Assembly (NCBI GenBank): GCA_009840525.1
Contig: VXNP01000043.1
Span: forward strand, 1-37,573
Length of the DNA: 37,573 nucleotides
Source of the DNA: Gammaproteobacteria bacterium
GTDB taxonomy: Bacteria > Gemmatimonadota > Gemmatimonadetes > Longimicrobiales > Gaopeijiaceae
Direction: 5' to 3'
The translations under genes and the position numbers were made by a program. This document shows positions 1-9,001 of this stretch, piece after piece. The first letter of the stretch is position 1. The number at the start of each line of letters is the position of its first letter. The notes below the pieces were generated by a model. That model was not told where the DNA came from and made no database searches. It saw nothing but the letters and a program-made list of their open reading frames with translations.

Positions 1-2
1 TG

Positions 3-422
3 AACCAGTGCCTCACCTGGCTGCCGCGTCCCGGGGCGGGGGACGGCCGGCCCAGAATCGATGATCCGCTGGCCCTCTGGTGGTGGAAGACGGCCCGGCT
101 CGCCGACTGTTCCTGGTTGGCGCCGGCGCCGGACCAGCCGCTCCGCAAGGCTTCTCAGTATCCGGTGACCGAATCGGCGGACACGCGCCAGGATGTGGAA
201 AACTGCCGCGCGCTCGTTGAGGCCAAGGGCATGGAGTTCCTTGTGCTGGATCAGACGCGGCCCGATATCGGCATGCCCGTGGCCCGGGTCATCGTGCCGG
301 GAATGCGCCACTTCTGGGCAAGGCTTGCGCCCGGGCGCCTGTACGACGTGCCCGTCAGCATGGGCTACCGTGAACTCTCCCTCGCCGAAGCCGACCTGAA
401 CCCGGCACCCGTGATCGCGTGA
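3..422 (+). CDS. YcaO-family cyclodehydratase, C-terminal part (5' truncated by window edge)
   Basis: The frame is open from the first bases of the window to a TGA at 420-422, so only about the last 139 residues are present. YcaO enzymes use ATP to activate backbone amides, typically cyclising Cys/Ser/Thr in RiPP precursors to azolines. The visible part has the features I associate with the C-terminal region of azole-forming YcaO proteins: a DDPLALWWWK segment, LVLDQTRPDIGMPVARVIVPG, then HFWARLAPGRLYDVPVSMG. It ends in LNPAPVIA, resembling the proline-containing LNPxP tail of this subgroup. The ATP-binding residues lie upstream, outside the window. Directly downstream and facing it is a nitrile-hydratase-leader-type precursor gene, which supports a RiPP role. 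The family call is from remembered motifs, not a search. Confidence 0.88.
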   Translation, partial: NQCLTWLPRPGAGDGRPRIDDPLALWWWKTARLADCSWLAPAPDQPLRKASQYPVTESADTRQDVENCRALVEAKGMEFLVLDQTRPDIGMPVARVIVPGMRHFWARLAPGRLYDVPVSMGYRELSLAEADLNPAPVIA

Positions 423-437
423 GGAAGAGGAACTCCT

Positions 438-456
438 GACCGGCGGCCCGCCGGTC
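438..456. terminator. Perfect inverted repeat between convergent YcaO and precursor genes
   Basis: GACCGGCGG, one base, then CCGCCGGTC: a perfect 9-base palindrome in the 44-bp gap between two genes that converge. The GC-rich hairpin reads the same on both strands and could stop transcription from both sides. There is no T tract on either strand, so an intrinsic terminator is only a possibility. Confidence 0.4.
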
Positions 457-466
457 TACGGCGAGG

Positions 467-718
467 TTACCAGCAGCAGCAGAGGCCGGCCGAGATGGCT
501 TCCATCTGCTCTTCGGTGATGTTCGAGTCCGGCGGCAACGCGAGGTGCACCGTCTGCATGTCGCTCTCATGGACCCGGATGTTCATCGAATCGGGAATCG
601 TGATGCCCAATTCGCTGCTGATCGCAGCCTTTGGATCTGCGAGAAGCTGTTCCCTGAAATCCGCGTCCACGGCGGACTTCTCAACAACTTGCGCAAGCAT
701 TTCATCGCCGCTTCTCAT
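467..718 (-). CDS. NHLP-type (nitrile hydratase leader) RiPP precursor peptide with C-terminal LCCCW
   Basis: This 83-residue peptide has the layout of nitrile-hydratase-alpha-derived leader peptides. It has an N-terminal helix containing DADFREQLLADPKAAI (residues 18-33), LGITIPDSMNIRVHESD (about 37-53), a VHLALPP stretch (57-63), then ITEEQMEAISAG (67-78). The last five residues are LCCCW. Such leaders normally end in a GG or GA-like site followed by a core; here SAG followed by LCCCW would make the core only about five residues, rich in cyclisable cysteines. The ATG at 718 is chosen because a GGAG Shine-Dalgarno lies 8 bases upstream; an in-frame start at 775 would run back through the promoter palindrome. 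The YcaO gene converges on it from the other strand, so it is probably expressed from its own promoter. The modification and product are unknown. Confidence 0.85.
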   Translation of the reverse strand: MRSGDEMLAQVVEKSAVDADFREQLLADPKAAISSELGITIPDSMNIRVHESDMQTVHLALPPDSNITEEQMEAISAGLCCCW

Positions 719-761
719 GGCAATTCTCCATCGTTGGAGGCTACAAATCACATGACCAACC

Positions 762-801
762 CTATTTTGTCGCAAAATAGAGGGATTAAGTCTTAAGTCA
801 A
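762..801 (-). promoter_or_regulatory. Promoter and palindromic operator candidate for the RiPP precursor
   Basis: On the minus strand TTGACT (796-801) is followed after 16 bases by TATTTT (774-779), a fair sigma70-like pair. The -35 element overlaps the stop codon of the upstream hydroxylase gene. The -10 lies inside a perfect palindrome, CTATTTTG-N3-CAAAATAG (762-780). The stretch is strikingly AT-rich compared with its surroundings. The palindrome could bind a repressor; as a terminator of the upstream gene it would be weak because its stem is almost all A/T. Confidence 0.5.
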
Positions 802-2891
802 GTCCCGTTCACCTGCCGGGCCGGGCCATCCGCAAGCGCGGCGATGTCGGTTGCGGCTCGGGACGCGGTATCACCGATAACTTCGCCCGCGGCGGCTTCG
901 CGCAACCCGGCCATCGGCATCTCGCGGGCCGCACTCCGTCCCGGAGCGTCCTGCAACGCCTGCGCGAACCGTTCCCCGATTTCCTCATCGCCCGACACGA
1001 ACACGCAACGCGCCCGCGCGAGCGCCATCAACTCACGATCCGAACCGGGATTGCGGAGTTGTTCCTCGAACTCGGCGAGGGAACGGAGGTCCTCCATCCC
1101 ACCGCGCGGGACAGGCGCCAGCAGCAGGTTTTTGCGCGAAAGCGCACGGAGCGCCTTGCGAAAGCGGCGGCACAATGCTTCGTAGTACCTGGCCGGGCCG
1201 CCGTCGTACACGAACCGGACATCGAGCTCCGCGCCCGGCAGCGCCTCCCCGTTGGCCAGCGGTCCCAGGACCGCGACCGCCACGCCGCCGCTGGCTTGCG
1301 GCACGCCGCGGTCGGCGAAGTCCTCCTCGACCGCGGACAGGACGGTGGCGATGCAGGCTTCCCCGACCCGCGACAGTGCCGTCGTCGCCTCGCTCACGGA
1401 CAGGCTGCCGCGCATCGTGTGCACGGCGATCTGGAAGACCTTGCCGTTCGACCACTCCCGCGCCGCCGCGACCGCCTCACCGGCGTCCTGCACGGGGATG
1501 TCATCGAGCTGGGCCCTCATTTCGGAGAGGCTGAGTTCGTACGTCCAGTAGAGGCGCGCCAGCCCGGACCGGGCGATCGCCTCCGATTCCGCGTCCGACA
1601 GGAATCCCTCCGGCAGTTCCAGGTCGGTGAATTCCCGCTCGCGCAGCGTGTCGAGGAGGGCCGGTGAGCGGTTAATCCACTCGGCGAGCCCGGGGGCGGC
1701 GGCATGAATCTCCGCGATGACGTCGAACGCGTCGGGGCGCGCCGCGAACGCCCGGCTGTCGTAGGCGCTCCAGTCGTCGATCTCGGGATAGAACCGGGCT
1801 CGCTGACGGTCGACCAGAGGATCGATGGTCGCGAACCACCGTTTCGGAGAGAGCGCCATGCCGTTCATCTCCATGTAGCTGCCCGGCAACTGTGGAGAGT
1901 CGGCTTCGCCGTGGTGCTGCAACAGCGGATATCGCCGGTTCGACGTGTGGTGGTCGGCGTGGCGCTGCATGTTGTAGTACAGCCAGTTGGTAAACTTGTA
2001 GGCTGCGCTCCAGGCGTGCCTCGGTTTGACCGGCTCGAACCTGCCGTTGGGCATGCGGATGCGCCGCAGCCCGTAGTGCTGCACGTAGTTGCTCATCTTC
2101 ATCGAGAAGACCACGCTGCCGCACAGGACAAGGTAGAGCAGCAGGGCCCAGGGGCCACCCCACCAGAAGATGAGCCCGTACCAGAAGACGATCTGCACTG
2201 CGTAGCGCCAGAACGCGTTCGTGGGGTGCCACGGCGGCAGTTGACGGCGCTTCAGTCGCCGCCGTTCAAACCGCCAGGCCCCCACGATGTTGCTCAGCAC
2301 TTCCTGCGGCAGGTATTCCCAGAAACTCACGCCCTTCGGCGCGGACCCCGGGTCCAGAGGCGTGCATACGCGGGGGTGGTGAATGTAGACGTGCTCCGTC
2401 GCATAGTGCGGGTAGGAGACGGAAGCCAGCAGGAACTCGCCGAGCCGGCGTTCCCACAGCACGCGTCGATGAACCAGCTCGTGGCCCACGACGAACACGG
2501 TCTGCGCCACCATGACCAGTGCGCCGGCGATCAGGCCGGCTTCCCAGAGAGACAGTCGGCCGCCGACCAGCATCTGCCAGAGCGCGAAGACGAAGGTGGC
2601 GGGCCAGATAGCCGCCCATACCCACAGCGAGAGCTTGTACAGCCACAACTGGCTCTCGCGGGTCGTCGCCGGATCCATGTTCCGCTCCTCCACGCCCAGG
2701 AGCCGGTCGAACGGGCTCGCGAGCATGAAGAAGGCGAACGGACCCGCGATCCACCAGCCGCCGAACATGGCGGCGCAGACGACGAGCGGGAAGATGAGAA
2801 GTGGAGCGAAGTGCGGGAGCGCGTTCGCGACGGAGGGCTCGACGGCCCGCCCGCCCGCAGCTATCGAGGCACCGGCACTGTGTGCTTCCAT
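798..2891 (-). CDS. AlkB-type membrane hydroxylase/desaturase fused to a degenerate GlnE-like domain
   Basis: 697 residues. Residues 1-360 form a membrane di-iron enzyme like alkane 1-monooxygenase (AlkB), which hydroxylates alkyl chains using O2 and rubredoxin. Hydrophobic segments lie around 28-58, 88-110, 117-135 and 230-263. Histidine motifs are HELVH (137-141), HYATEHVYIHH (162-172), NYVQHYG (268-274) and QRHADHH (309-315). Residues about 385-650 resemble the adenylyltransferase half of GlnE: a WINRSPALLDTL segment, GKVFQIAVHTMRGSL (483-497), ALSRVGEACI (505-514), GGVAVAVLG (535-543), then PGAELDVRFVYD (552-563). The catalytic GSDxD of GlnE is here GAELD, and the later LRP segment is PVPRGG, so adenylyl transfer is unlikely. 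The ATG at 2891 has GAGGA upstream and precedes the first membrane segment; longer in-frame readings add non-protein-like sequence. The substrate is unknown. Confidence 0.88.
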   Translation of the reverse strand: MEAHSAGASIAAGGRAVEPSVANALPHFAPLLIFPLVVCAAMFGGWWIAGPFAFFMLASPFDRLLGVEERNMDPATTRESQLWLYKLSLWVWAAIWPATFVFALWQMLVGGRLSLWEAGLIAGALVMVAQTVFVVGHELVHRRVLWERRLGEFLLASVSYPHYATEHVYIHHPRVCTPLDPGSAPKGVSFWEYLPQEVLSNIVGAWRFERRRLKRRQLPPWHPTNAFWRYAVQIVFWYGLIFWWGGPWALLLYLVLCGSVVFSMKMSNYVQHYGLRRIRMPNGRFEPVKPRHAWSAAYKFTNWLYYNMQRHADHHTSNRRYPLLQHHGEADSPQLPGSYMEMNGMALSPKRWFATIDPLVDRQRARFYPEIDDWSAYDSRAFAARPDAFDVIAEIHAAAPGLAEWINRSPALLDTLREREFTDLELPEGFLSDAESEAIARSGLARLYWTYELSLSEMRAQLDDIPVQDAGEAVAAAREWSNGKVFQIAVHTMRGSLSVSEATTALSRVGEACIATVLSAVEEDFADRGVPQASGGVAVAVLGPLANGEALPGAELDVRFVYDGGPARYYEALCRRFRKALRALSRKNLLLAPVPRGGMEDLRSLAEFEEQLRNPGSDRELMALARARCVFVSGDEEIGERFAQALQDAPGRSAAREMPMAGLREAAAGEVIGDTASRAATDIAALADGPARQVNGT

Positions 2892-3049
2892 CGCGGAATC
2901 CTCTATCGCGGTGATCGCTGCGCGGCACGCATCCGATCCGAATCTATAGTCGAGGCAGGGGCGATGCCAACGACGAGGCGGATCACGGGACGAGGCAGCA
3001 GCGCCGATCCCGTCTCGTGCGTAGCACAGGCAGGGCCGGGGAACGCGCG

Positions 3050-3541
3050 TCAGCCGCCCCGCTCCGGGCAGCCCTCGCGCACCATGGTGTGCGCGATCTG
3101 AACGATCTGCCATCCGTCGGCGCTTCTGCCCATCATGAAGGCGTCCGCGCCGCAGTGGCTGAACTCCCCGTCGGCGAAGAAGTCGTACTCCACCCACACG
3201 GTTCCCAGGTTGTTGTTGATCTGAACCACGGGGTTGTAGATGCGCTCGTCGAGGTAGCTCGAGGACACGAGCACCGAGGAGATGAAGCGGGATATCGGGA
3301 TCTCGGTGACCTCGGGGACGCCGTCGGCATCGGTGCCCGCCGTGATCAGGCGCGTGTTCGGATGGAAAATGCGCTCGAGCGTCTCGCCGTCCTTGGCGCG
3401 CATGGCGTCGAACAGGTCTTCCACCACCTGAAGCACGGCTTCCGCGTCCGCTCCGGCACCGGCATCCAACTGGGCGAGCATCGGAGAGGGAGCCAACCCG
3501 CAGGCGGCTGCCGCGAGGATGATCAGAGCTTTCCGGTGCAT
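3050..3541 (-). CDS. Secreted NTF2-like (SnoaL/DUF4440-type) protein
   Basis: 163 residues. A signal peptide is visible at 1-24, with a basic start, a hydrophobic run and a likely cleavage after PMLAQ. The mature part has the cystatin-like/NTF2 cone-fold pattern: a first helix VLQVVEDLFDAMRAKDGETLERIFHPN, a middle strand pair ending in VVQINNNLGTVWVEYDFF, and a terminal strand with GWQIVQIAHTMV. Such domains are small ligand pockets or enzymes; no catalytic set can be assigned. The ATG at 3541 is preceded by a near-perfect AAGGAGG. It lies between msrQ and the AlkB-type gene on the same strand, so co-transcription is likely. Confidence 0.82.
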   Translation of the reverse strand: MHRKALIILAAAACGLAPSPMLAQLDAGAGADAEAVLQVVEDLFDAMRAKDGETLERIFHPNTRLITAGTDADGVPEVTEIPISRFISSVLVSSSYLDERIYNPVVQINNNLGTVWVEYDFFADGEFSHCGADAFMMGRSADGWQIVQIAHTMVREGCPERGG

Positions 3542-3615
3542 GGGCTGCCTCCTTGAATGGTGGGTTGACGCCTCTCTCGCTCGCCGCTCCTGGCCTGAAG
3601 TGACGAACCAAAGGG

Positions 3616-4224
3616 TCATCGCCTGACCCGGGCCTTCCGTCGCCTCGCCCGCTTCGGCTTGAGACGCGCCGCGAGCAGCACCGCCAGCACCACTGCGGCC
3701 ACCATCGGCCACAGAGTATCCGCCTTCACCTTCCAGAGGTAGTGCAGCACCCCGAGTCCGGCGGCCAGGTATACGATGCGGTGGAGGCGCTGCCAGCGCC
3801 TGCCCAGGCGGCGGATCCACCCCCGGGTCGACGTGACCGCCAGGGGGATGAGCAGCACAAAGGCGGCGAAGCCTACCGTGATGTACGGTCGCTCGGCAAT
3901 GTCTTCGAGGACGTACTCGAAGGCGAAGAACTGGTCGAGGGCGACGTACGTCATGAAATGGGTCAGGCCGTAGAAGAACGCGGCCAGCCCGAGCCGGCGC
4001 CGGTAGCGCACCAGGTTCCAGCCCCCCCAGCGCCGAAGCGGGGTCACGGTCAGCGTCAGCAGCAGCAGGATCAGCGTCGAGGTCCCGCCCCAGTGGGTGA
4101 ACTCCTCGATGGGGTTGGCGCCCAGCCCATCCTCGCGGAACCGCAGGATGAGCCACAGCAGGGGCGCCAGGCAGATGGCCCAGATGGCCGCGCTGGTGAC
4201 CCGGGCACGGGCTTTCGGGTGCAT
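3616..4224 (-). CDS. msrQ: MsrQ, haem-binding membrane subunit of periplasmic methionine sulfoxide reductase
   Basis: 202 residues and polytopic, as in the MsrQ (YedZ) family, a cytochrome b-type membrane protein that passes electrons from the respiratory chain or flavin reductase to MsrP. Hydrophobic helices are visible near 10-27, 46-63, 78-97, 118-135 and 150-190. Family-typical pieces are TPLRRW, RYRRRLGLAAFFYGLTHFMTY and WQRLHRIVYLAAGLGVLHYLW, which contain histidines of the kind that ligate haem. It follows msrP by 72 bases in the same direction, the usual pairing. The C-terminus is strongly basic (RLKPKRARRRKARVRR). Confidence 0.93.
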   Translation of the reverse strand: MHPKARARVTSAAIWAICLAPLLWLILRFREDGLGANPIEEFTHWGGTSTLILLLLTLTVTPLRRWGGWNLVRYRRRLGLAAFFYGLTHFMTYVALDQFFAFEYVLEDIAERPYITVGFAAFVLLIPLAVTSTRGWIRRLGRRWQRLHRIVYLAAGLGVLHYLWKVKADTLWPMVAAVVLAVLLAARLKPKRARRRKARVRR

Positions 4225-4296
4225 CCGGATTCCGTCGCTCGGCGCTTCGCCCGCCTCAGCGCGCCCGGCGGATCGGGCGCAGTCGGATGCGGGTGC

Positions 4297-5265
<969 letters not shown>

Positions 5266-5359
5266 GCTGTCACTTCCGTTTGGTCTGTCTGCTTGGGCCG
5301 CGCCCCCCGGCGCGGCCTGGTTGCGTCCGATTGGTTCCCTTCCCGCGTCTCCGGGTTGC

Positions 5360-8300
5360 TCAGCCTCCCGGGGTGCGGGACAGCGAACGGTAATACTCTT
5401 CGATCAGTTGCCGGAAGCCCTGGGGCACCTCGTCGGAGCCGGACAGGAGCAGCCGCTCGGGGTCGTCCTCTCCCGCAGCCCGGCGGAGTCCGAACTCGAA
5501 GCGCTTTACCCCTTCCAGGATCTGGGTCTGCAGCCGGAGGATCTCCTCCATGTCGTCGTAGACGCGGCGGTCGTCCAGCGCCCTCATGGAGCGGATGACG
5601 TCGTCGAGCTCCTCGACGCCCACGCCGGCGTCGGAGAGTTGTTCGCGCAGATCGGCCATCTCGCGGGCGCGTTCACGGTACTCGCCCCGGAACTGGCGAA
5701 TATCCTCGGGCGTCAGCCCGCGCGCCCAGCCGCTGCCGCCCGGCCCGAACCCGGCGCCGGCCATATCCCTCAAACCGTCGGGTCCGCCGCCACCACCCTG
5801 CTGGCCGCCCTGCTGGCCTTGTTGGCCGCCCTGGCCCTGCTGGCCGCCCTGGCCTTGCTGGCCCTGCTGGCCGCCCTGACCCTGCTGCCCTTCCTGGCCC
5901 TGTTGGCCCTGCTGCCCCTGCCCCTGCCCCTGCTGACCTTCACCCTGCTGTCCCTGGGCTTCCTCGCCGGGCCGCTGGCCCAGTCCCCGCCGGGCGTTCT
6001 CGTCGGCGCGCGCCTGCAGCCGCCGGTTGAGCGACTCCATGTTGCGCACCATGTCCCGGGCCTGGTCGAGTGACTCCATGGTGCGGTCGTCCACGGGCTC
6101 GCCGATCGCTTCCGACGCTTGTCGCAACTGGTCCCGCAGCTCCATCAGGTGCTCGGTGGTCTGCTGCTCGAAATCGCGCGTGAAGTCGGGGCTGCGCGCG
6201 CCCGGCAGCCCGCGCGAGTACTGGATGCGTTCCCTGATCTTGTTGTCGCGGATGTTGCGCAGGGCATCGTCGAACGACTCGGCCGCCTGCTGCTGTTCGG
6301 AGCCGGCCTCCGCCGACATCTCATCGATCTGCCGCTCCAGGTCAGCCACCTCCGTGGACATCTCGTTCTTGCGCTCGATGAGCCGGCGCATGCGTTCCGC
6401 GGTCACCTGGTCGGCGCCCGAAATGTCCACCGATTCCTCGGCGACGTCGAGCTGCTCCTCGATCAGCTCCTCGCTCCGCTGCAGGGCATCCTGCGCGTCC
6501 CGCTCGATGCGCCCGGACTGATCGCGCTCCAGCAGCCGCCGCGCGGCCCGCAGCCGGTCGAGCGCGGAACGGGCGTCGGCGGCGGCCTCGCCTCCTCTGG
6601 CGGCTGCCGCTTCGCGCATCGCGTTGGCGGCGTCCTGAAGCTGGCGCGCGGTCTCCGCCAGGCGCTGGTTGGACTGCATGCGCGAAAGCTCCTCCAGACG
6701 CCTCGCCTCCTCCTCCACTTCATCGGCGAGCGAGCGCTGGTTCTGTGCGCCGCCCCCTGCCGATCCCTGCGAGCGGTTGGCGAGGCGCTGCTGGCGCTCG
6801 GCCTCCTGCTCCTGGCGCCGGGCCAGTTCGCGCAGGCGCTCGAGCGTCTCGTCGATCTGCTCGTCGGCCTGCTGGCGCTCGCCGCGCTGTACGCTCTCGT
6901 ACTGGTTCTTGAGCTTGTCCAGCTCCAGCTCGAAGAGGTCGGCGAGGTCCTCCGCGTTGGGCCCGCCGCCACCGCCGCCGCCACCGCCGCCCTGCTGCTG
7001 GCTCACCTGCACCTCGTCATAGAGCGCTTCCGCTCGCAGCAGGTACTGGAGCGCCTGCTGCTCCTCGGAGAGCGCCCCTTCCGGGTCGGCGGCGTCGAGC
7101 CGCTCCATGGCGGCCTCCATCTCCTCCATCGCCTGCGGCAGCAACTGGGCGATCTGCTCGAACTCGGGATCGCGCACCACGCCCCGGTTGTTGAGACGCG
7201 TCGTCAGGGTCGCGACCTGATCGCGAAGTCTCTCCTGCGAGAGCCGCACAACGACCAGCCCCTCGCTGAACCCCTCCGGCGAGTAGCGGTCGCGGTCCCG
7301 GTTCAGGTTGAAGGTCGCCGAGATGACCTCCCGCTGTTGTTCGGAAAGCTCCTGTTCGCCGCCCATCTGGCCACCGCCGCCACCACCACCGCCGCCTCCG
7401 GGCTGCTGCTCCGCCTGGCGGAACTCGGTCTCGAAGCGGCGGATCTGGAGGAAGTAGATGTCGCTGATGGCTTCCTGGCTGCCCGTGCCGGCGTTGTCAC
7501 GCGCCTTGGCGTAGTAGGAGATGATGTCGCCCGGGACGAGCTCGTACTCCTCCAGGAAGAACGTGTAGCCCGCGCTCACCTCGCTCATGGGAGCGGCCCC
7601 GGAGCCGAACAGCTCGACGGTCTGTTCCTCGCCGCCGTTGACCGAGAAGACGAGCTCGAGTTGCCGGATGCCATAGTCGTCGTTGGCACGCGCCTCGATG
7701 AAGAACTCCTCCAGCGCGGTGGCGCGTGTGTCGCGGCCGGGGCGGGTGAAGGAGAGCGACGGAGGCTGGTCGTTCAGCACGTCGATAGTGTACTGGGGCG
7801 AGGCGGGCACCAGCCCGGCGCGGACGCTCTCCATCTCCAGGTGGTAGAAGCCGTTCTGCTCCACCACGAAGGATCCGGTGAAGGAGCCGTCCTCGGCGGG
7901 CGTCAGTTCGCTCGCCAGCGCGTCGTCGCGCCACAGGTTTGCGCGCGGGGCTGGAATCGTGGGGAAGGCACGCAGGTGGACGCGGGTTCCGCGCAGCACC
8001 GCGATGTCGCCGCCGTCGTCGATGGTGCGGTCGGGAAGCCCGGTGTAGGCCGGGAAGTCGTACACCAGCTCGAGCCGGTCCACGTACGGCAGGATCTCCA
8101 CATCGATTCGGTACAGGTCCGACTGCACGCCGGAGGAGCGCACGAAATACTCGGTGACGTCTTCCACGCCGAAGAGCACCACCTCGAACTCCCCGGCATC
8201 CTCCTCGCCCGTGTCAACCGCCAGGAGCATGGACAGAGGCCGGAATTCACCGTCGGAGCCGGTGCGCAGTAAGAGCTCCGCCTCCACGGCGTCGAAACCC

Positions 8301-8965
8301 AGGTTGCGTGCCGCGATGCGCAGATCCGAGCCGCGCGTGATGGTGACGTCGCCCGGGGTCACCTCGATCGAGTAGGGGTTGACCTCTGCCGCGTCCGCGG
8401 TCGGCGAGAGCAGTGCCGAGGCGCCGGTGCGCAGGAAGGCCGGTCCGGTCAGGAAGATGATGAGGATGGCCAGCGCGATCCCCGCGACCGCGGCGGTCCA
8501 GCGCAGCAACCCCGCCCGCTCGATCCGGTGGCCGCCATCCACGGCGCGCGCCTTCTTGACCGCGGACTCCATGAGCCGCTGCACCAGCGCGGGCGAGTGC
8601 GCCGTGCCCGCGGGGTCGGCCCCTGCGTCGATCGCGCTCAGGACCGAGGCCTTGAGGGATGGCTCGTGCTCCTCCAGATAGAGTGCGACCTGAGCGTCGG
8701 AAGGCCGCCGCCAGAGCGGGCGCACCAGGAACCAGACGCCCACCGCGAGCAGCGAGAGCCAGGTGAAGATGCGGAAGCCGTTGACTACCGCAGGGCTGAA
8801 GCGGCTGCCCTCCATCCCCCAGGAGGACACCAGGAAGGCGACCAGCCCGATCCCCAGCAGCGCGGTCAGCCCGCGCAGCGCGATGCGCATGCGCCAGCGG
8901 GTTCGCACGTGGCGAATGGCGTCGAGAAGCTCGAGTCTGGCGCGGTGGTTGAGTCGTGTAGGCAC
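5360..8965 (-). CDS. DUF4175-family membrane protein with long coiled coil and Gln/Gly repeats
   Basis: 1201 residues. The N-terminal third matches the DUF4175 layout: helices at about 27-50 and 63-82, a soluble loop ([26 protein letters not shown]), then a third helix near 155-175. Beta-rich, Ig-like sequence follows to about residue 515 and should be periplasmic. The remainder is charged, helical and coiled-coil-prone, with two polyglycine tracts (near 523-532 and 660-670) and a Gly/Gln repeat near 1001-1060. No catalytic motif is visible. The start is GTG with GGGGGAG upstream. It is the last gene of the MoxR/VWA operon, 36 bases after the BatA-like gene, so it is probably an envelope partner of that system. 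Its molecular function is unknown. Confidence 0.85.
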   Translation of the reverse strand: MPTRLNHRARLELLDAIRHVRTRWRMRIALRGLTALLGIGLVAFLVSSWGMEGSRFSPAVVNGFRIFTWLSLLAVGVWFLVRPLWRRPSDAQVALYLEEHEPSLKASVLSAIDAGADPAGTAHSPALVQRLMESAVKKARAVDGGHRIERAGLLRWTAAVAGIALAILIIFLTGPAFLRTGASALLSPTADAAEVNPYSIEVTPGDVTITRGSDLRIAARNLGFDAVEAELLLRTGSDGEFRPLSMLLAVDTGEEDAGEFEVVLFGVEDVTEYFVRSSGVQSDLYRIDVEILPYVDRLELVYDFPAYTGLPDRTIDDGGDIAVLRGTRVHLRAFPTIPAPRANLWRDDALASELTPAEDGSFTGSFVVEQNGFYHLEMESVRAGLVPASPQYTIDVLNDQPPSLSFTRPGRDTRATALEEFFIEARANDDYGIRQLELVFSVNGGEEQTVELFGSGAAPMSEVSAGYTFFLEEYELVPGDIISYYAKARDNAGTGSQEAISDIYFLQIRRFETEFRQAEQQPGGGGGGGGGGQMGGEQELSEQQREVISATFNLNRDRDRYSPEGFSEGLVVVRLSQERLRDQVATLTTRLNNRGVVRDPEFEQIAQLLPQAMEEMEAAMERLDAADPEGALSEEQQALQYLLRAEALYDEVQVSQQQGGGGGGGGGGPNAEDLADLFELELDKLKNQYESVQRGERQQADEQIDETLERLRELARRQEQEAERQQRLANRSQGSAGGGAQNQRSLADEVEEEARRLEELSRMQSNQRLAETARQLQDAANAMREAAAARGGEAAADARSALDRLRAARRLLERDQSGRIERDAQDALQRSEELIEEQLDVAEESVDISGADQVTAERMRRLIERKNEMSTEVADLERQIDEMSAEAGSEQQQAAESFDDALRNIRDNKIRERIQYSRGLPGARSPDFTRDFEQQTTEHLMELRDQLRQASEAIGEPVDDRTMESLDQARDMVRNMESLNRRLQARADENARRGLGQRPGEEAQGQQGEGQQGQGQGQQGQQGQEGQQGQGGQQGQQGQGGQQGQGGQQGQQGGQQGGGGGPDGLRDMAGAGFGPGGSGWARGLTPEDIRQFRGEYRERAREMADLREQLSDAGVGVEELDDVIRSMRALDDRRVYDDMEEILRLQTQILEGVKRFEFGLRRAAGEDDPERLLLSGSDEVPQGFRQLIEEYYRSLSRTPGG
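5785..5963 (-). repeat. In-frame [11 protein letters not shown] repeat tract
   Basis: About 180 bases of imperfect repeats of a CTGCTGGCC-type unit (plus strand) encode roughly 60 residues made almost only of Gly and Gln, with a few Glu, inside the DUF4175 protein. Units such as GQQGQGG recur. The opposite strand reads as a run of Leu/Ala/Pro, a composition artefact and not a membrane protein. Such a tract can change length by slippage. Confidence 0.9.
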
Positions 8966-9001
8966 CTCTGCTCCCCCTTCCCCGGTGCGATGCCTGCCCG
9001 C

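Noticed and set aside
2892..3611. N-terminal extension of the AlkB-type protein
   Set aside because: The extra 240 codons are antisense/out-of-frame sequence over the NTF2-like gene; a Shine-Dalgarno and the first membrane segment support the ATG at 2891.
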